Shown here one piece after another: positions 19,797 to 29,996 of a stretch of 64,000 nt of DNA. Each line of letters opens with the position of its first letter. The first letter of the stretch is position 1. This stretch comes from Stenocarpella maydis. Lineage: Eukaryota; Ascomycota; Sordariomycetes; Diaporthales; Diaporthaceae. Below the pieces are notes generated by a model. It made no database searches. It saw only the letters and a program-made list of their open reading frames with translations, and was not told the DNA's origin. The stretch is from positions 56,907 to 120,906 of the forward strand of contig NQMI01000119.1 in NCBI GenBank assembly GCA_002270565.1, written 5' to 3'. A program made the position numbers and the translations under genes.

Positions 19797-21668
19797 TTAC
19801 CAGGTGAAACTTTCCTCGAAAAAGTCGACGACGGTGTTCTCATCCTGGACCTGACGGACACCTGACCTGACATCGTCTGCCAGTGCGCCAGGCCCACAGA
19901 CGGTCACAGCCATGGCGCCCATTTGCTCATGGACCTCCTTGCGGATCAGGAGAGGGACGTTTGGCCGGCCCGGGAACATCTGCACAGTTGTGCTGGCCGA
20001 GACGATCTCCTTGCTGTTCTTTGGTCGAGTGATGAAGAGCTTGATGGTCAGGATCTCCTTGCGGTTCGGCATCCTGAGCACCTCGTCCATCCAGGGCCTG
20101 ATCCATTCGAGTGATTCGTAGTCACGAACGATCCAGATCAGTGTGATGCGACGAGTGGCGACGCTGCCATTGTTGTAGCCCTCAATGAGCGGCCGGAGAT
20201 AGCTGAGCTGATGGGTGATGCCAGTCGCGCCGGCAACCAGGACTGCATGTCCGTAGCTGTCCAAGTCGTGGTGACCACCGTACGGGCCCTCCATGGCCGC
20301 CCTCATTCTGATTGCACGGGTGCCAGACTCGGCGGCCCTGTTGTAGAGGTCTCGGGTGAAGCCGGTCTGGGCACCGATGACGAAGGAAACCGACGTCGTG
20401 GTGTTCCTCCGGAGGATCATGGGCTCCTTCTCGTCCAATGGCAGCTCCTCTGCGTGGTGCTCTACCCATGCGATGGAGAAGGGGTGGTTCTCCCAGGGCT
20501 TGATTCCGGCGAACCGGATGTAGGCATGCGAGCCCGGCTTGATGTTGACGTGACGAGGCAGGTGCATTGTGACCCGGGTGCAGTCGCCTGGCATCGCCTC
20601 GACGACTGCCTCGGTGAACCCACGGTGGGACCAGTTGCAGTAGGTAAGGCGAATCATGCGGGCCAGACGGTCGAACATCCAGATGGCGAAGATCGCAATC
20701 ACCCAGGGGAGCTGGGGAAGACCGGTGGGGATCTCGGTGGGCGTCAGGCAGTGGACCAGGGTGCACACGAAGGTGATGAAGGCGAGCATGATGTGCGTGT
20801 TGAGGAAGGTTTCGTAGAAGGCGTGGCGGATAGGCGAGAAAGAAAGGATGAGCAGGATGAGCATCGCCCAGCTGCCTGCAGTTCCAGACGCGATGAACGG
20901 GTCATACAGGACGCGATCCATCAGACCCGACCACCCGGTAGCGGCCATTTGCACAACGATCCAGGCGATCAAGTGGATGATGATCTCGATAACTGAGAGA
21001 CGACCGAGCCACCGGTGGAAGAGGTTGTAGGTGTCGAAGCTGATCTTGAGCCACGAGATCATGGGGTTGTTGCGACCAGCAAAGATAATCAGAGGGACCA
21101 TGTTGACGGCGCCGAGGGTTCCTGATCGTCCTCGGATCTCTGCACACAGGGCATACCTGTTGGCGTTGGCCCAGTTCAGGTAGAACATGTAGACCAGGTT
21201 GCTGACTGTGTAGATGAAGAGGAGGATGAAGTGCAGCCTTGAGGGCAGCGTACCCATGTTCATGGCCTTGGAGAGGCGGATCTCGCGGTTGTGTCGCTTG
21301 CCCCATAGCGGCGCATAGATGAAGTCCTTCTTGAAGCTGGGCATCCAATGGGACTGGGCATATTTCCAGTAAGTCTGCCTGTCGCCCTGGACTGACATTG
21401 CTGAGACCTGGCGGATGTGGCTCCAGACGACCTGGAATATCCTGACAGCGAGGATGGTGAAGCCGAAGATGCCCAGCGTCCACCACAGCATGTCCACAAA
21501 GACCAGGTTGTTAACCTGGTTGACACCGTTGAGGCCGTGAGCATACGGGGAGATTGTCGATATCGGGTCGGGACCATCGGCCGAGGTGGCCTCGGCCTCC
21601 CGAGCCAGGAGAGCCGGTGTGGGGTTCATGTGAGCGAGGGCGGCGAACCTGCGCCGCTGGAATTCCAT
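19797..21668 (-). CDS. ferric-chelate reductase (FRE/NOX superfamily)
   Basis: Intronless, 623 residues from MEFQRRR; an upstream Met at 21758 would add 30 residues without a signal peptide. The first span is near residues 58-82, then a ferric reductase-type membrane core. Paired heme histidines are His218 (FHRWLGRL), His232, His292 (NTHIMLAF) and His306. The FAD motif HPFSIAWVEHH starts near residue 395, followed by MEGPYGGHHDLDSYGHAVLVAGATGITH (here GATGIT replaces the usual GGSGIT) and CGPGALADDV near the C-terminus. Unlike the reductase at 7.2-9.9 kb it has no long insertion, and the two differ widely, so they are not recent duplicates. It probably reduces ferric iron at the plasma membrane; the substrate is not shown by the sequence. 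Confidence 0.9.
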   Translation of the reverse strand: MEFQRRRFAALAHMNPTPALLAREAEATSADGPDPISTISPYAHGLNGVNQVNNLVFVDMLWWTLGIFGFTILAVRIFQVVWSHIRQVSAMSVQGDRQTYWKYAQSHWMPSFKKDFIYAPLWGKRHNREIRLSKAMNMGTLPSRLHFILLFIYTVSNLVYMFYLNWANANRYALCAEIRGRSGTLGAVNMVPLIIFAGRNNPMISWLKISFDTYNLFHRWLGRLSVIEIIIHLIAWIVVQMAATGWSGLMDRVLYDPFIASGTAGSWAMLILLILSFSPIRHAFYETFLNTHIMLAFITFVCTLVHCLTPTEIPTGLPQLPWVIAIFAIWMFDRLARMIRLTYCNWSHRGFTEAVVEAMPGDCTRVTMHLPRHVNIKPGSHAYIRFAGIKPWENHPFSIAWVEHHAEELPLDEKEPMILRRNTTTSVSFVIGAQTGFTRDLYNRAAESGTRAIRMRAAMEGPYGGHHDLDSYGHAVLVAGATGITHQLSYLRPLIEGYNNGSVATRRITLIWIVRDYESLEWIRPWMDEVLRMPNRKEILTIKLFITRPKNSKEIVSASTTVQMFPGRPNVPLLIRKEVHEQMGAMAVTVCGPGALADDVRSGVRQVQDENTVVDFFEESFTW

Positions 21669-24600
21669 CCTTGTTAGGTGGGTAGGGTAGTGAGACGGAT
21701 GAGATGAGATGTTCTTGTTTTGATGTACTCGGGCCTCGTCTGTCAGTCCTCGAGGCAAGACGGGGTGGTGCTCCGAATCTATAGCAAGACCGGCGTGAAA
21801 CGTCCCTGGCTTAGAGCCTCCAAATTCAAGAAGGGCTATTGTCTTTTGGACGGAATGATGGACAATAGCATTATGAATAGGGGCAAAGAGGGGGGCACAA
21901 TAAGGTTGGGATGGTCCTTTGTGGCGATTGTCTCATACGAGGGCGACGAGACAATGTCGAAAAGTCGGCCCACTGGGACAAAGAGTAGAGTGACGCCGTC
22001 TTGATAGCAACGAAGTAAGCAGGGCCAGAGCAGTCAGACCGAGAGTCGAGGCGGTAGGAGGCTGAGCGCAGCGGCTTTGGGATGGATATTGGTATCGAGA
22101 TGCCAAGGGCCGTCAAGGTCGACGAGAGGCTGGGTAGTCCGGGCCGGCGGATAAGATGGTTGATTGCTGGGCAGTGCAGGTGTGGGAGAAAGGACCGTGA
22201 TTTGCCCAAATGAGCGCGGGGAGCCGATATTGAGTCGATATGAATTGTGGAAGTGGGCCTTGCCGTGGCGTGACGCCGTAGATGAGTGTAGACAATCGGC
22301 GGTTTTTCCAGACCAGCGCGGTCGGCAGTCTCAGGCCGAGCAAGACGGTGCTCTCCCAAGACAAAGAAGGGAGTGGATGTTTGCGAATTCCAAGTGAGCG
22401 AGCGAGTGGAAAACGGCTAGCACCGCGAGAGCAGTGGGTGGCTAGCCAGAGTTGACGAGGTGACGTGGAACGAGTGAAACCGCCGCAAACGACGAGTAGG
22501 CCGAGGCTGTTGAGGCAGCGTGATGGCGGCTTTGACACTAGTGAGTTGGTGTGGTTGAGTGAGTAAAAGGGTGAGCCGGTCTCTGCCAGGTGAGAGTAGA
22601 CGACAATTGGCAGGCAGGGCGAGGGAGTAGCCCACGGCCAGGGGCAAAGCTATCCACCGTCGAGCAATGATCAACAAAGCTCAGGCCAGGTGGTGCCTTT
22701 CTTGGTCCAAGAAGGGATATGAAAGATGATCCAGATCAACAGATCAAGTAAGCGTATGTGCGCGCGCGCGTGTATTTGGGATGCAAGATTTGACGTGGCA
22801 CCCAATGATGTCGCTTCGTAATACGGGCCACACACACACACACAACGCACGAGAATCGAACTGGCAGGGAGGTCCACAGAATCAAAGGCGGAAAAAAAGA
22901 GAGAGGCTTTGGTCTGCGAGTGCAAGGAAGACGAGGGGATCGCCGTGGGTTAAGAACAAGAATAGATGAAGAATCCGGGAGGCCAGGGGGACAAGCAGGT
23001 GGGCAGTTTCCGCCTCGGCGTCACCTGAGATGCAGCCAGAGTCAGTAGGCTAGTGCAGACTAGAACCCGCCACGAGCAAGCTGGCAAGCCGCCCGTCATC
23101 AGCATGCACGCCTCTGCCGGGGAGAGCAGATGTGCGCAAATGGGCCAAGATGGGCCAAGATGGGCTGGATGGGCCATGCAGGCCCTGTCGGTGGGAATGC
23201 AACGAGGACGACGGCGTCAAGGGAGACGAGATGGGAGAGGCAAGGATTGGCCCACACCCATGCTCGGTGGAGTGCCGAACGGTGAGCGAAGCTGGTCCCT
23301 CGCATGCGTGCTAGCGCAGGCTGCGGCCGCTGGCTGTGCAACGGGCGGGGCTTCCTGGGCCTCTGCGGCTGGTACAAGAGACGCCACGCCGTGCTGCGCT
23401 GTGCCTTGTCTCCTGCACAGACAATGCACGCCGGCCCTGTCCCTGTGCTGGGCGTGATCGCCTCTCTCCTCTCTTTCTACACTACACCAGGTAGTGTACG
23501 GAGTGCCTAAACTACATTACCTAGGTTGGTAGTTCATTACCATGTACAGCACGCCATCTGTCTGTCTCCCTCCCCCTCTTGGCCCCTCCCGTTTCCCGTG
23601 GGTGGGCCCTGATGCAGACCTGCACTCGCAGACCTGCACTCGCAGACCTGCGCTCGCAGACCTGCGCTCGCAGACCTGCGCTCGACTCATCTGCAAGGCA
23701 CCTCGGGGCCTTTCTTCTCTTCTGACACGGCAGCAGCGCAGTCGACGGCCTATGGGTTCAGCTGCACTGGGGCCCAGCACGAACTCGTCCGAGCCGTGCC
23801 CGGCGTTGCGTCTGGGCGAGTCGTTGGGGCGGCACTCGCAATCGACGGGACGATCAATACCACCCTGTAGGGATGCACTCGCCGGGTGCGCCCCTGGCAG
23901 CCCGGAACCCATTGGCTGCCATCGCTTGTCACTCGGACACGGCACCTCCAAGGCCACCAAAGCACACCCAATCAATGCCCCCGAGCCCCTGGCCCGGGGT
24001 CAGGGATCTGGGCTGCCTCGCAGGAAAAAAGGGGGCCACCACAGAAATCTCAAACATTTATCACCAGCCCGCCATCGCCAGGCTAGAACAGAACAGAGCC
24101 AAGCTGGCAGAGGACGGCCGCTCGAAACATATGACCTCTGCACTTGTTTACCACCTGCCGATCTGCAAACATCAGGTCGAAACAACACCACGTTGTGTCA
24201 TCTCCCCGCACCCACCGAGACATCACCGCATCCTCGGGACCCGGCGGAGAAGCCCCTCTGACGATAACCCCCCCCCGCCCCCCGGACCTGGGACACCGCC
24301 GGGACTGGGCATCACGATACGTAGACAGTCGTGCGCACAATCCGGTCAGGATCGAGCTAGGTGGCTATCATCAGGCGATGGTGCTGTGACTCTGCCCGCC
24401 CAGGGGCACGAGATCCGTCGCTATGGCACAGCGGGGCTTGATGAAGGGCACCCGCGCCCCGTCTGGTTTTCTCCGTCTGGCTCAGACATGACATTATTCC
24501 GGCCGACCTCACCCTGTCTCTTGCCACGTCTCTGCCACGCCCTGCCCTGCCTGCTTGCCATCTTTCGCAGTCCGTCTGCCTTGTGCAGGACCTCAGACAA

Positions 24601-25966
24601 AGCGAGATGGGCCCGGCGTCTTCCAAGACGCTTGGTGTTTCCTCGCTCGTCGTCCTAATTTCCCCCCCTCCCTTTCTCTCCTCTCTGCAAGTAAGCCGCC
24701 CGGCCAGTGGCCCGGCGACAGCTGCGGGGATGCGCCTCGGCAAACTCGGAATACGATCCAACATATCCAACTTGCCATTGCCACGTTTCTTGCGTCCCGT
24801 GGGCCATGCTGCACGGCGTGGAGGCTCCGCATAGAGAGGTAGACTAGCAGTCTGTTAGACACAGTCAAGACAGGCGCGTCCCCACTTCGTATCCTCAGGT
24901 TGAATGCTTCTCATAATCTAAGGACTGCCTCGAATTAATCTCGCCGAGAGCTCCCACGCCGTTCCCCCTGCAGCAACTCCTTGGCAGGACCGGCCAGGCC
25001 AGGCCAGCGGGCCTGTCGGCCTGTTGGCGATAAGATGCTGCCATGTGAAAGCAACCCCCCCTGAAAAAAGAACAAAGAAAGGCGGCCGAGTGCCCCGGCC
25101 CGGATTGCCTGCCAAACAGGGAATGTCAACGCGTCCTCGGCCAATTATCGGCAGTGCCAGGTCGCTGCTGGACGCCAGGGTCTCGATTTGACAGGACATC
25201 TTATGATTAAGCGACGAGATGTCGTGTTTCGTTTCTTGGTGCTCGCACGGTGTGATGTTGTCTCCCAGCTCCATGTCCGCGATCAATTTGCTGCTCCGTC
25301 TTACCGCTCCAGTATAAAATCTCGGGTGCTACCGAGGCTGGCAGCAGATCATATAGCCGCCGCATTCATACCCCGGGCATATTTTGCACAATGTCCCGCG
25401 CAATTTACCAGCTCTCCGGTTTGGCAGCTGCTACGCTGCGGCCGGGCTGCTGGGCCGAGGCTTTGGTATGCTGGCGTTGATCCCCAAGAATGATCGGGGT
25501 GCGGTTAGAGGGGTACGGGAACCCTTTCGATAATGGTTCCAGGCGGTGGCTATCCTGCAGCACAGAAGAGGCTATCCGCGGAGGAGGATGACTAGTAATA
25601 CGGATGAGTGGCACCAACAAAGTCGGGTGGGTGCAATGCAACTTTTATGGCGAAGCCGGTTTCATCAAGTGAGTAGCACATATGTAGTAGTATGGTAGAC
25701 GGTACATGATTTACTCTGCATTTGACAATGAGGCTCCCACGACGTGCTGTTAGACGAGAGCATGGTTTGACCCTGGCATTGGCCACTGCGCCCCCCCCCC
25801 CCGGCCACAAGCTGTTCGTTTAGTCAGGGTTGGGGTCAGAGCGAGACGTCATTCCGAATTTTGCTAAGTGATACGCCGCCGTCGCCCGGCTGCACACAAG
25901 CCGGAGCCCAAGACCGTCCTGACGAACTCGCAGACTGCTGCCCTCCCCCCATTGACGAGCAACAAG
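21669..25966. other. 4.3-kb gene-poor region
   Basis: The largest spacer outside the transposon block. It carries the promoter of the ferric reductase on its left and of MIC19 on its right. Contents include a GC/CA dinucleotide patch (22759-22845), a decamer-like run of GGGCCAAGAT units (23140-23170), a 14-bp minisatellite and a C12 run at 25791-25802. Long open frames here have low-complexity, Pro/Arg/Ser-rich translations and no recognisable domain. Confidence 0.5.
23614..23683. repeat. 14-bp minisatellite, five units
   Basis: Five head-to-tail 14-bp units. The first two read GCAGACCTGCACTC and the last three GCAGACCTGCGCTC, so a single A/G change marks two subfamilies that have not been mixed. 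Confidence 0.95.
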
Positions 25967-26628
25967 ATGGGCGTGAACTCTTCGAAACCCTCCGACGCCC
26001 AGCCGCCACACGTGTGGAAGGGGTAAGCTAGCCCCCCCCCCCCCCGCCGTCCGCTGGCTTGATCTGACCATATGTGGCTCCCCCAGGTCGTCTCCCACCG
26101 GCGTATCACACGAGATGGTCGAGTCGCTACAGTCGAGCACAGAGGTGCGTGGAGACCCCTGTTCATGCCACCCCCAAGTCCGCATCGCCGCGTGCCAGAC
26201 GACAAGACAGCACAGAGGACTAACCTCCCAACGCGACCGGCCAGACCGACGCGTCCCGCGCCCAGCTGGCCGAGCTCCACGTGCAGGCCCGCGTCGCCTC
26301 GGAGCTACGCAAGCTGCAGGAGCAGGAGGACAGGCGGCTCCGGGATCTCACCGACAGGCTGGCCTCTGCCGCCGGCGACGACAGCGACAGGCAGCCGGCC
26401 CCGACGCGGCACGACGTCTCCCGCGAGGTGCAGGAGCTGCGGTCGAAGCTAGAGCAGAGGAAGGCCGTGCGCGAGGTGCCCGAGGGCGTCGAGGCCGCGC
26501 GCGGGGACGTCGTGCGCTGCCTGCGCGAGAACGACCGCCGGCCGCTGGACTGCTGGAGGGAGGTGGAGCGGTTCAAGGAGGAGGTGCGCCGGTTGGAGAA
26601 GGGGTGGGTTGAGAAGGTCATCTCGTGA
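25967..26628 (+). CDS. MIC19: MICOS complex subunit Mic19
   Basis: Mic19 is a peripheral subunit of the MICOS complex, which holds mitochondrial cristae junctions. The protein starts MGVNSSKPSD; the Met-Gly is a myristoylation-like start as in family members. After splicing it reads GVSHEMVESLQSSTE-TDASRAQL, then a long charged helix with LRKLQEQEDRRLRDL. It ends in CLRENDRRPLDCWREVERFKEEVRRLEK, the conserved C-terminal block. Exons: 25967-26022, 26087-26144 and 26245-26628 (165 residues). Intron 1 contains a 14-base C run directly after its donor region. The two Cys in the C-terminal block do not form the full twin CX9C of animal CHCHD3. The gene converges on TYW3, with 195 bp between stop codons. 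Confidence 0.85.
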
Positions 26629-26823
26629 GGGGTCCTTGGCTGAGAAATCAAGCTTTCCGGTCCGTTTCTTGAGGCGAGAAAATTGGCGTGGGAGGATATA
26701 TGCATTCCGGGGAGCGTGTATGATATGGGAGCCCCTTCTTGACACTCTCACGGGGGGAGAATAGACTACGGCCCAATCTTTGGGACGGCACTGGAAATCC
26801 AAGCAAAGTTTAGAACCAAGTGT

Positions 26824-28189
26824 CTATTGCATTTGTTCCAGGGACCCGAGGCCCGGTGCATCGTCAGCCTCGCATTTTTGCTGCTGCTGCTGCTGCTGCT
26901 GCTCCTTTAGCCTCCTGGCCTCCTCCGCCCTCTTCAGGCCCTCGAGCCTCTTCCTCTCCCTCCTGACCTCGGCGTTCTCCCACGCGCCTCCGCCATCCCC
27001 TTTCCTACCCTTCCGCCCCTGGCCAGCCGTGGCCTCCTTCAGCAACGCCCTGAACCGTCCGATCCGCCTCGTGTTTTCGGCAAACCTCTCGTTGGCAATC
27101 TTGACCAGCGCCCGCAGGTACTCGACCGACACCGTGCAGTGCTTGGTTCCGTTCGTCTCCCGCCCGATCAGGCTCTCCAGCCCCAGGCCCATGGACCGGA
27201 TCGCCACAATGGGCATCGCTGCCGCCGACGCGTCGTGGGCGGCCGTTGTCGGCGGGGCGAGGTTGATGGCGCCGCTCTCGCGGAAGCCGGCCTGTAGGCC
27301 GCAGCGGAGGATGAGCTGGGCGTGCTGGGGCGATGCCGTGAGCACATGGAGGATCTGATGGAGGATTCCACAGTTAGTACATGGCAGCGTGGCGCATGGC
27401 TGCGGAAGAGTCGAGTCGTAACAAAAAGGACAGGCGACGGAAGCAAAAGGGTAAACGTACCATAGGCTCAAACTTGAAATGGATCAACCTGCTCTCCCCC
27501 ATCTCCTCCGCCGAGCTGCCTTCCCTCCCGTCAAAAATGGGCTCCTCCATGCCGAGCAGCGCAGCCACGATATTTGGCTCGCTGTCCAGCTTGCCGCGGG
27601 ACTCGACCGGCTCGTGGGAGACGAACAGCCACCGGCCACCGCCACCCTTGCCGCCCACGCCCGCGACCGTGCCAGTCGATGCCACAGCCGGCGGCTGCTC
27701 GCCCCTCCACTTCGCACCGCTATTACCACTCGGGTTCGTGCCCTCAGCTTCGCCTACGGCCCCTTCCAACCCGGCCTCCCCCTCCTCCTCATCCACGGCC
27801 AGATGGTGGCCCGGCAGCAGCAGCAGACTCCCCTCCTCCACGGCCGCGCGGCTCCCGGCCCTGCTGCCCTCGAGAAAGACGCTGACGCGCCCCGCGCAGC
27901 TGCTGGTGGTGACGAGCCCGTCGAGCCCGTTGATCTCGTCGATCAGGTCCCTGATGCCCGTGTCCACCGTGCCCTTGGGGCTCAGGTCCATGTACTCGTC
28001 GTCTGGGACCGCGAGCTGCGCCAGGATGGCCTCCTTGCGGCGGGCGAACGAGAGCGGTATCGACGCTGTTGCCGCCGCTGCTGGTGGTGGTGGGGAGACG
28101 TGTGGTGGCGTGGGAGATGAGGTATTGGGAATGGCATGCCCGATCGCCTGCTCCGGCCGCTGCTGCTGGTCCCGAGGTGCTTGGTCCAT
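26824..28189 (-). CDS. TYW3: tRNA wybutosine-synthesising protein Tyw3
   Basis: Tyw3 is the SAM-dependent N4-methyltransferase of wybutosine synthesis at position 37 of tRNA-Phe. Visible family marks are FARRKEAILAQL, DLSPKGTVDTGIRDLIDEIN and TSSCAGRVSVFLEG (the Ser-Ser-Cys-x-Gly-Arg motif). GRWLFVSHEP and LIHFKFEPM-ILHVLTASP follow. Next come GLQAGFRESGAI and a SMGLGLESLIG segment. Exons: 27461-28189 and 26824-27354 (419 residues). The intron (106 nt) has donor GTACGT and a perfect TACTAAC branch. A poly-Gln tract encoded by pure CAG repeats sits near the C-terminus (KEQQQQ...), and a disordered insertion interrupts the middle, so it is longer than the yeast protein (about 270). Confidence 0.9.
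26878..26905 (-). repeat. CAG/CTG triplet repeat (poly-Gln in TYW3)
   Basis: About nine consecutive CTG triplets on the plus strand encode nine glutamines near the C-terminus of TYW3. A likely site of length variation. Confidence 0.9.
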
Positions 28190-29996
28190 GTTGAAGACGG
28201 GCGTGGTTGTTGCTGTTGCTGCCCTCGGCCTCCTCTAAAAGGAATACCGGGCGACACGCTGATGCTGAGAGGGTTGCCTGCCGTGCTAGCAGGTATTGTT
28301 GGTTCGCTGACGTCTGCGTCCACACGGGCTCCCAAAGACGACCAACGATGACGTTCACCCGTCCTTTGATTTAAGCCTTGGGCCTTTCTGACTAGGTTGA
28401 CCGGCTTTGTCGTTGAAATTTTCTCGGTCGACTCTTGGGTGTTTAGCTGAAGGGTGTCACGTGGGGTCAAGTGGTCGCTGAGTAAACGCCCCGAAAAGGT
28501 TCGTATTCACTTGTGATGATCCGCGCCTGACGGTGCGAGCCACATGCCCATCACTGCTTCCGGGGGGATGGTGTACAGCATGGGGAGGAGGGTTTCGTCC
28601 GTCCGCCCGTTGGTTTGAACATTCTGCCCTCGCGCGGCAGGGCGGGTCGAGGGTGTTGTCCCCATCGTTACTCATGAGGTGAGGCGAGTTCGCTCGGCCA
28701 GGTTCTGGGGTCACAGGGACCAGATGATGTCAGGCCCCACAGCCCTGTCTATTCACAATCAAAAGGTTCATTGCGATCGATTCTTCAACACTACTGGGTC
28801 ACGCGATATTGGGCCCCCAAACGTCCTTCTCTGGTAATATAGGGAGTGCTCATCTGTTCATGGTCGACCCCCTAGTGTTGTAGTACTGGCGAACCACATT
28901 TTCGCCCCTGACAGCAGGACCTATCAAGCCTGCCTTGCTGCAACGAGTTACGACCACACCACGTACGGCTGGCTTTCCCCATGCATGGTCGCGCGTCACC
29001 TTCCAAGTCCGTTCGTTGTTGCGTCCACCAGGATTTGCAATAACAGTCTTCTACGTAGGCCTCACCAGTTGCATGGGGTAAGGGGGGTGTTTGGGGTTGT
29101 GATTTCGCTACCATATAACGAGCTATATCGAACTGTGGTCACTCGACCAGGCAGCTCAGCATCGTCTATTCTCAAGGCCCAGGGCCACATCTTTCCTTCC
29201 CGGCAAGCCAGCCAGGCATAGAAAGTCTGTGCCACACCTCGCCGCTTGCTTGCCAGAAGCCCGGACTGACCCATGTTGTATGAACAAAGCCCGGACACGA
29301 AACATGTTCCCTGGCCAAGGAGAACCATCCCGGTGTAGCTGCGCTCTTGCTTCTCCTCCCGTCCCGTCCCAGGAGGTTTTGTCGGAAAGTCTTCCCATTG
29401 CCAGAAAGTATTCTCCGCCCCTGAAACGCCCGGCATAGCCTCTGTCCACTTGGACAACAAAAAAGAGACCCATCCGAGGCTCGGCTTTCCTCTTGTCTTA
29501 TCCCATGCCATCCTTTCCAGTCCTGACTCCGTTTTGTCACATTCGTCTCTACATGACGTTCGATTTGCCCAGCCGCAGCATGGTCAATACATGATTCTCT
29601 ATTCGCGTTGCCTCCTGGTCTGGAATATTGAGGGCGATCTCTTCGAATAGGCAAGATAAGAAAAGCAGCAGTAGCTTCCAAAGTGTTGTAGGTGTAGTGT
29701 CAATGGGGTATTTGGGGGGTGGGGTGTTGCTTCGACTCCATTTGCGGCCGTATGGACTCGTCCACATGCGCCGCTGGTGCTACTGGGTGTCATTGATGAT
29801 GTGAATGTGGTTTGGATGGGGGTTGGGGGAATGCTGCATTCTTCCGCTCAACTAGAGCTCCTTGCCTCGTGTGCCTAACCGAGGGCAGAGGAGCAAAAGC
29901 CAGTTATGTGGTGCTCAGTGAACGCGAGCCTGTCTGTCATTTAAAAGGCGAAGGTGATCGGAACAGGGGTAGAGAGCGCTGAAATGAAAGCGCAGC
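28190..29996. other. intergenic spacer TYW3-KAP95
   Basis: About 1.8 kb with the TYW3 promoter at its left and the KAP95 3' UTR at its right. Short frames on both strands lack protein-like features, and I see no RNA gene. Confidence 0.5.

Noticed and set aside
7201..21668. Reductive iron-uptake cluster built on the two ferric reductases
   Set aside because: They are 10 kb apart with unrelated genes between, and no ferroxidase, permease or siderophore gene is present.
22140..22165. GATA-type (SreA-like) iron-response site upstream of the second ferric reductase
   Set aside because: A single GGATAAG is present but not the longer ATCWGATAA consensus; one hexamer is expected by chance in 4 kb.
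23542..24261. 239-codon plus-strand frame
   Set aside because: The first third is produced by the 14-bp minisatellite and the rest has no recognisable domain.
29062..29681. Overlapping minus-strand frames of 149 and 169 codons
   Set aside because: Low-quality translations with no domain; they overlap each other in different frames.
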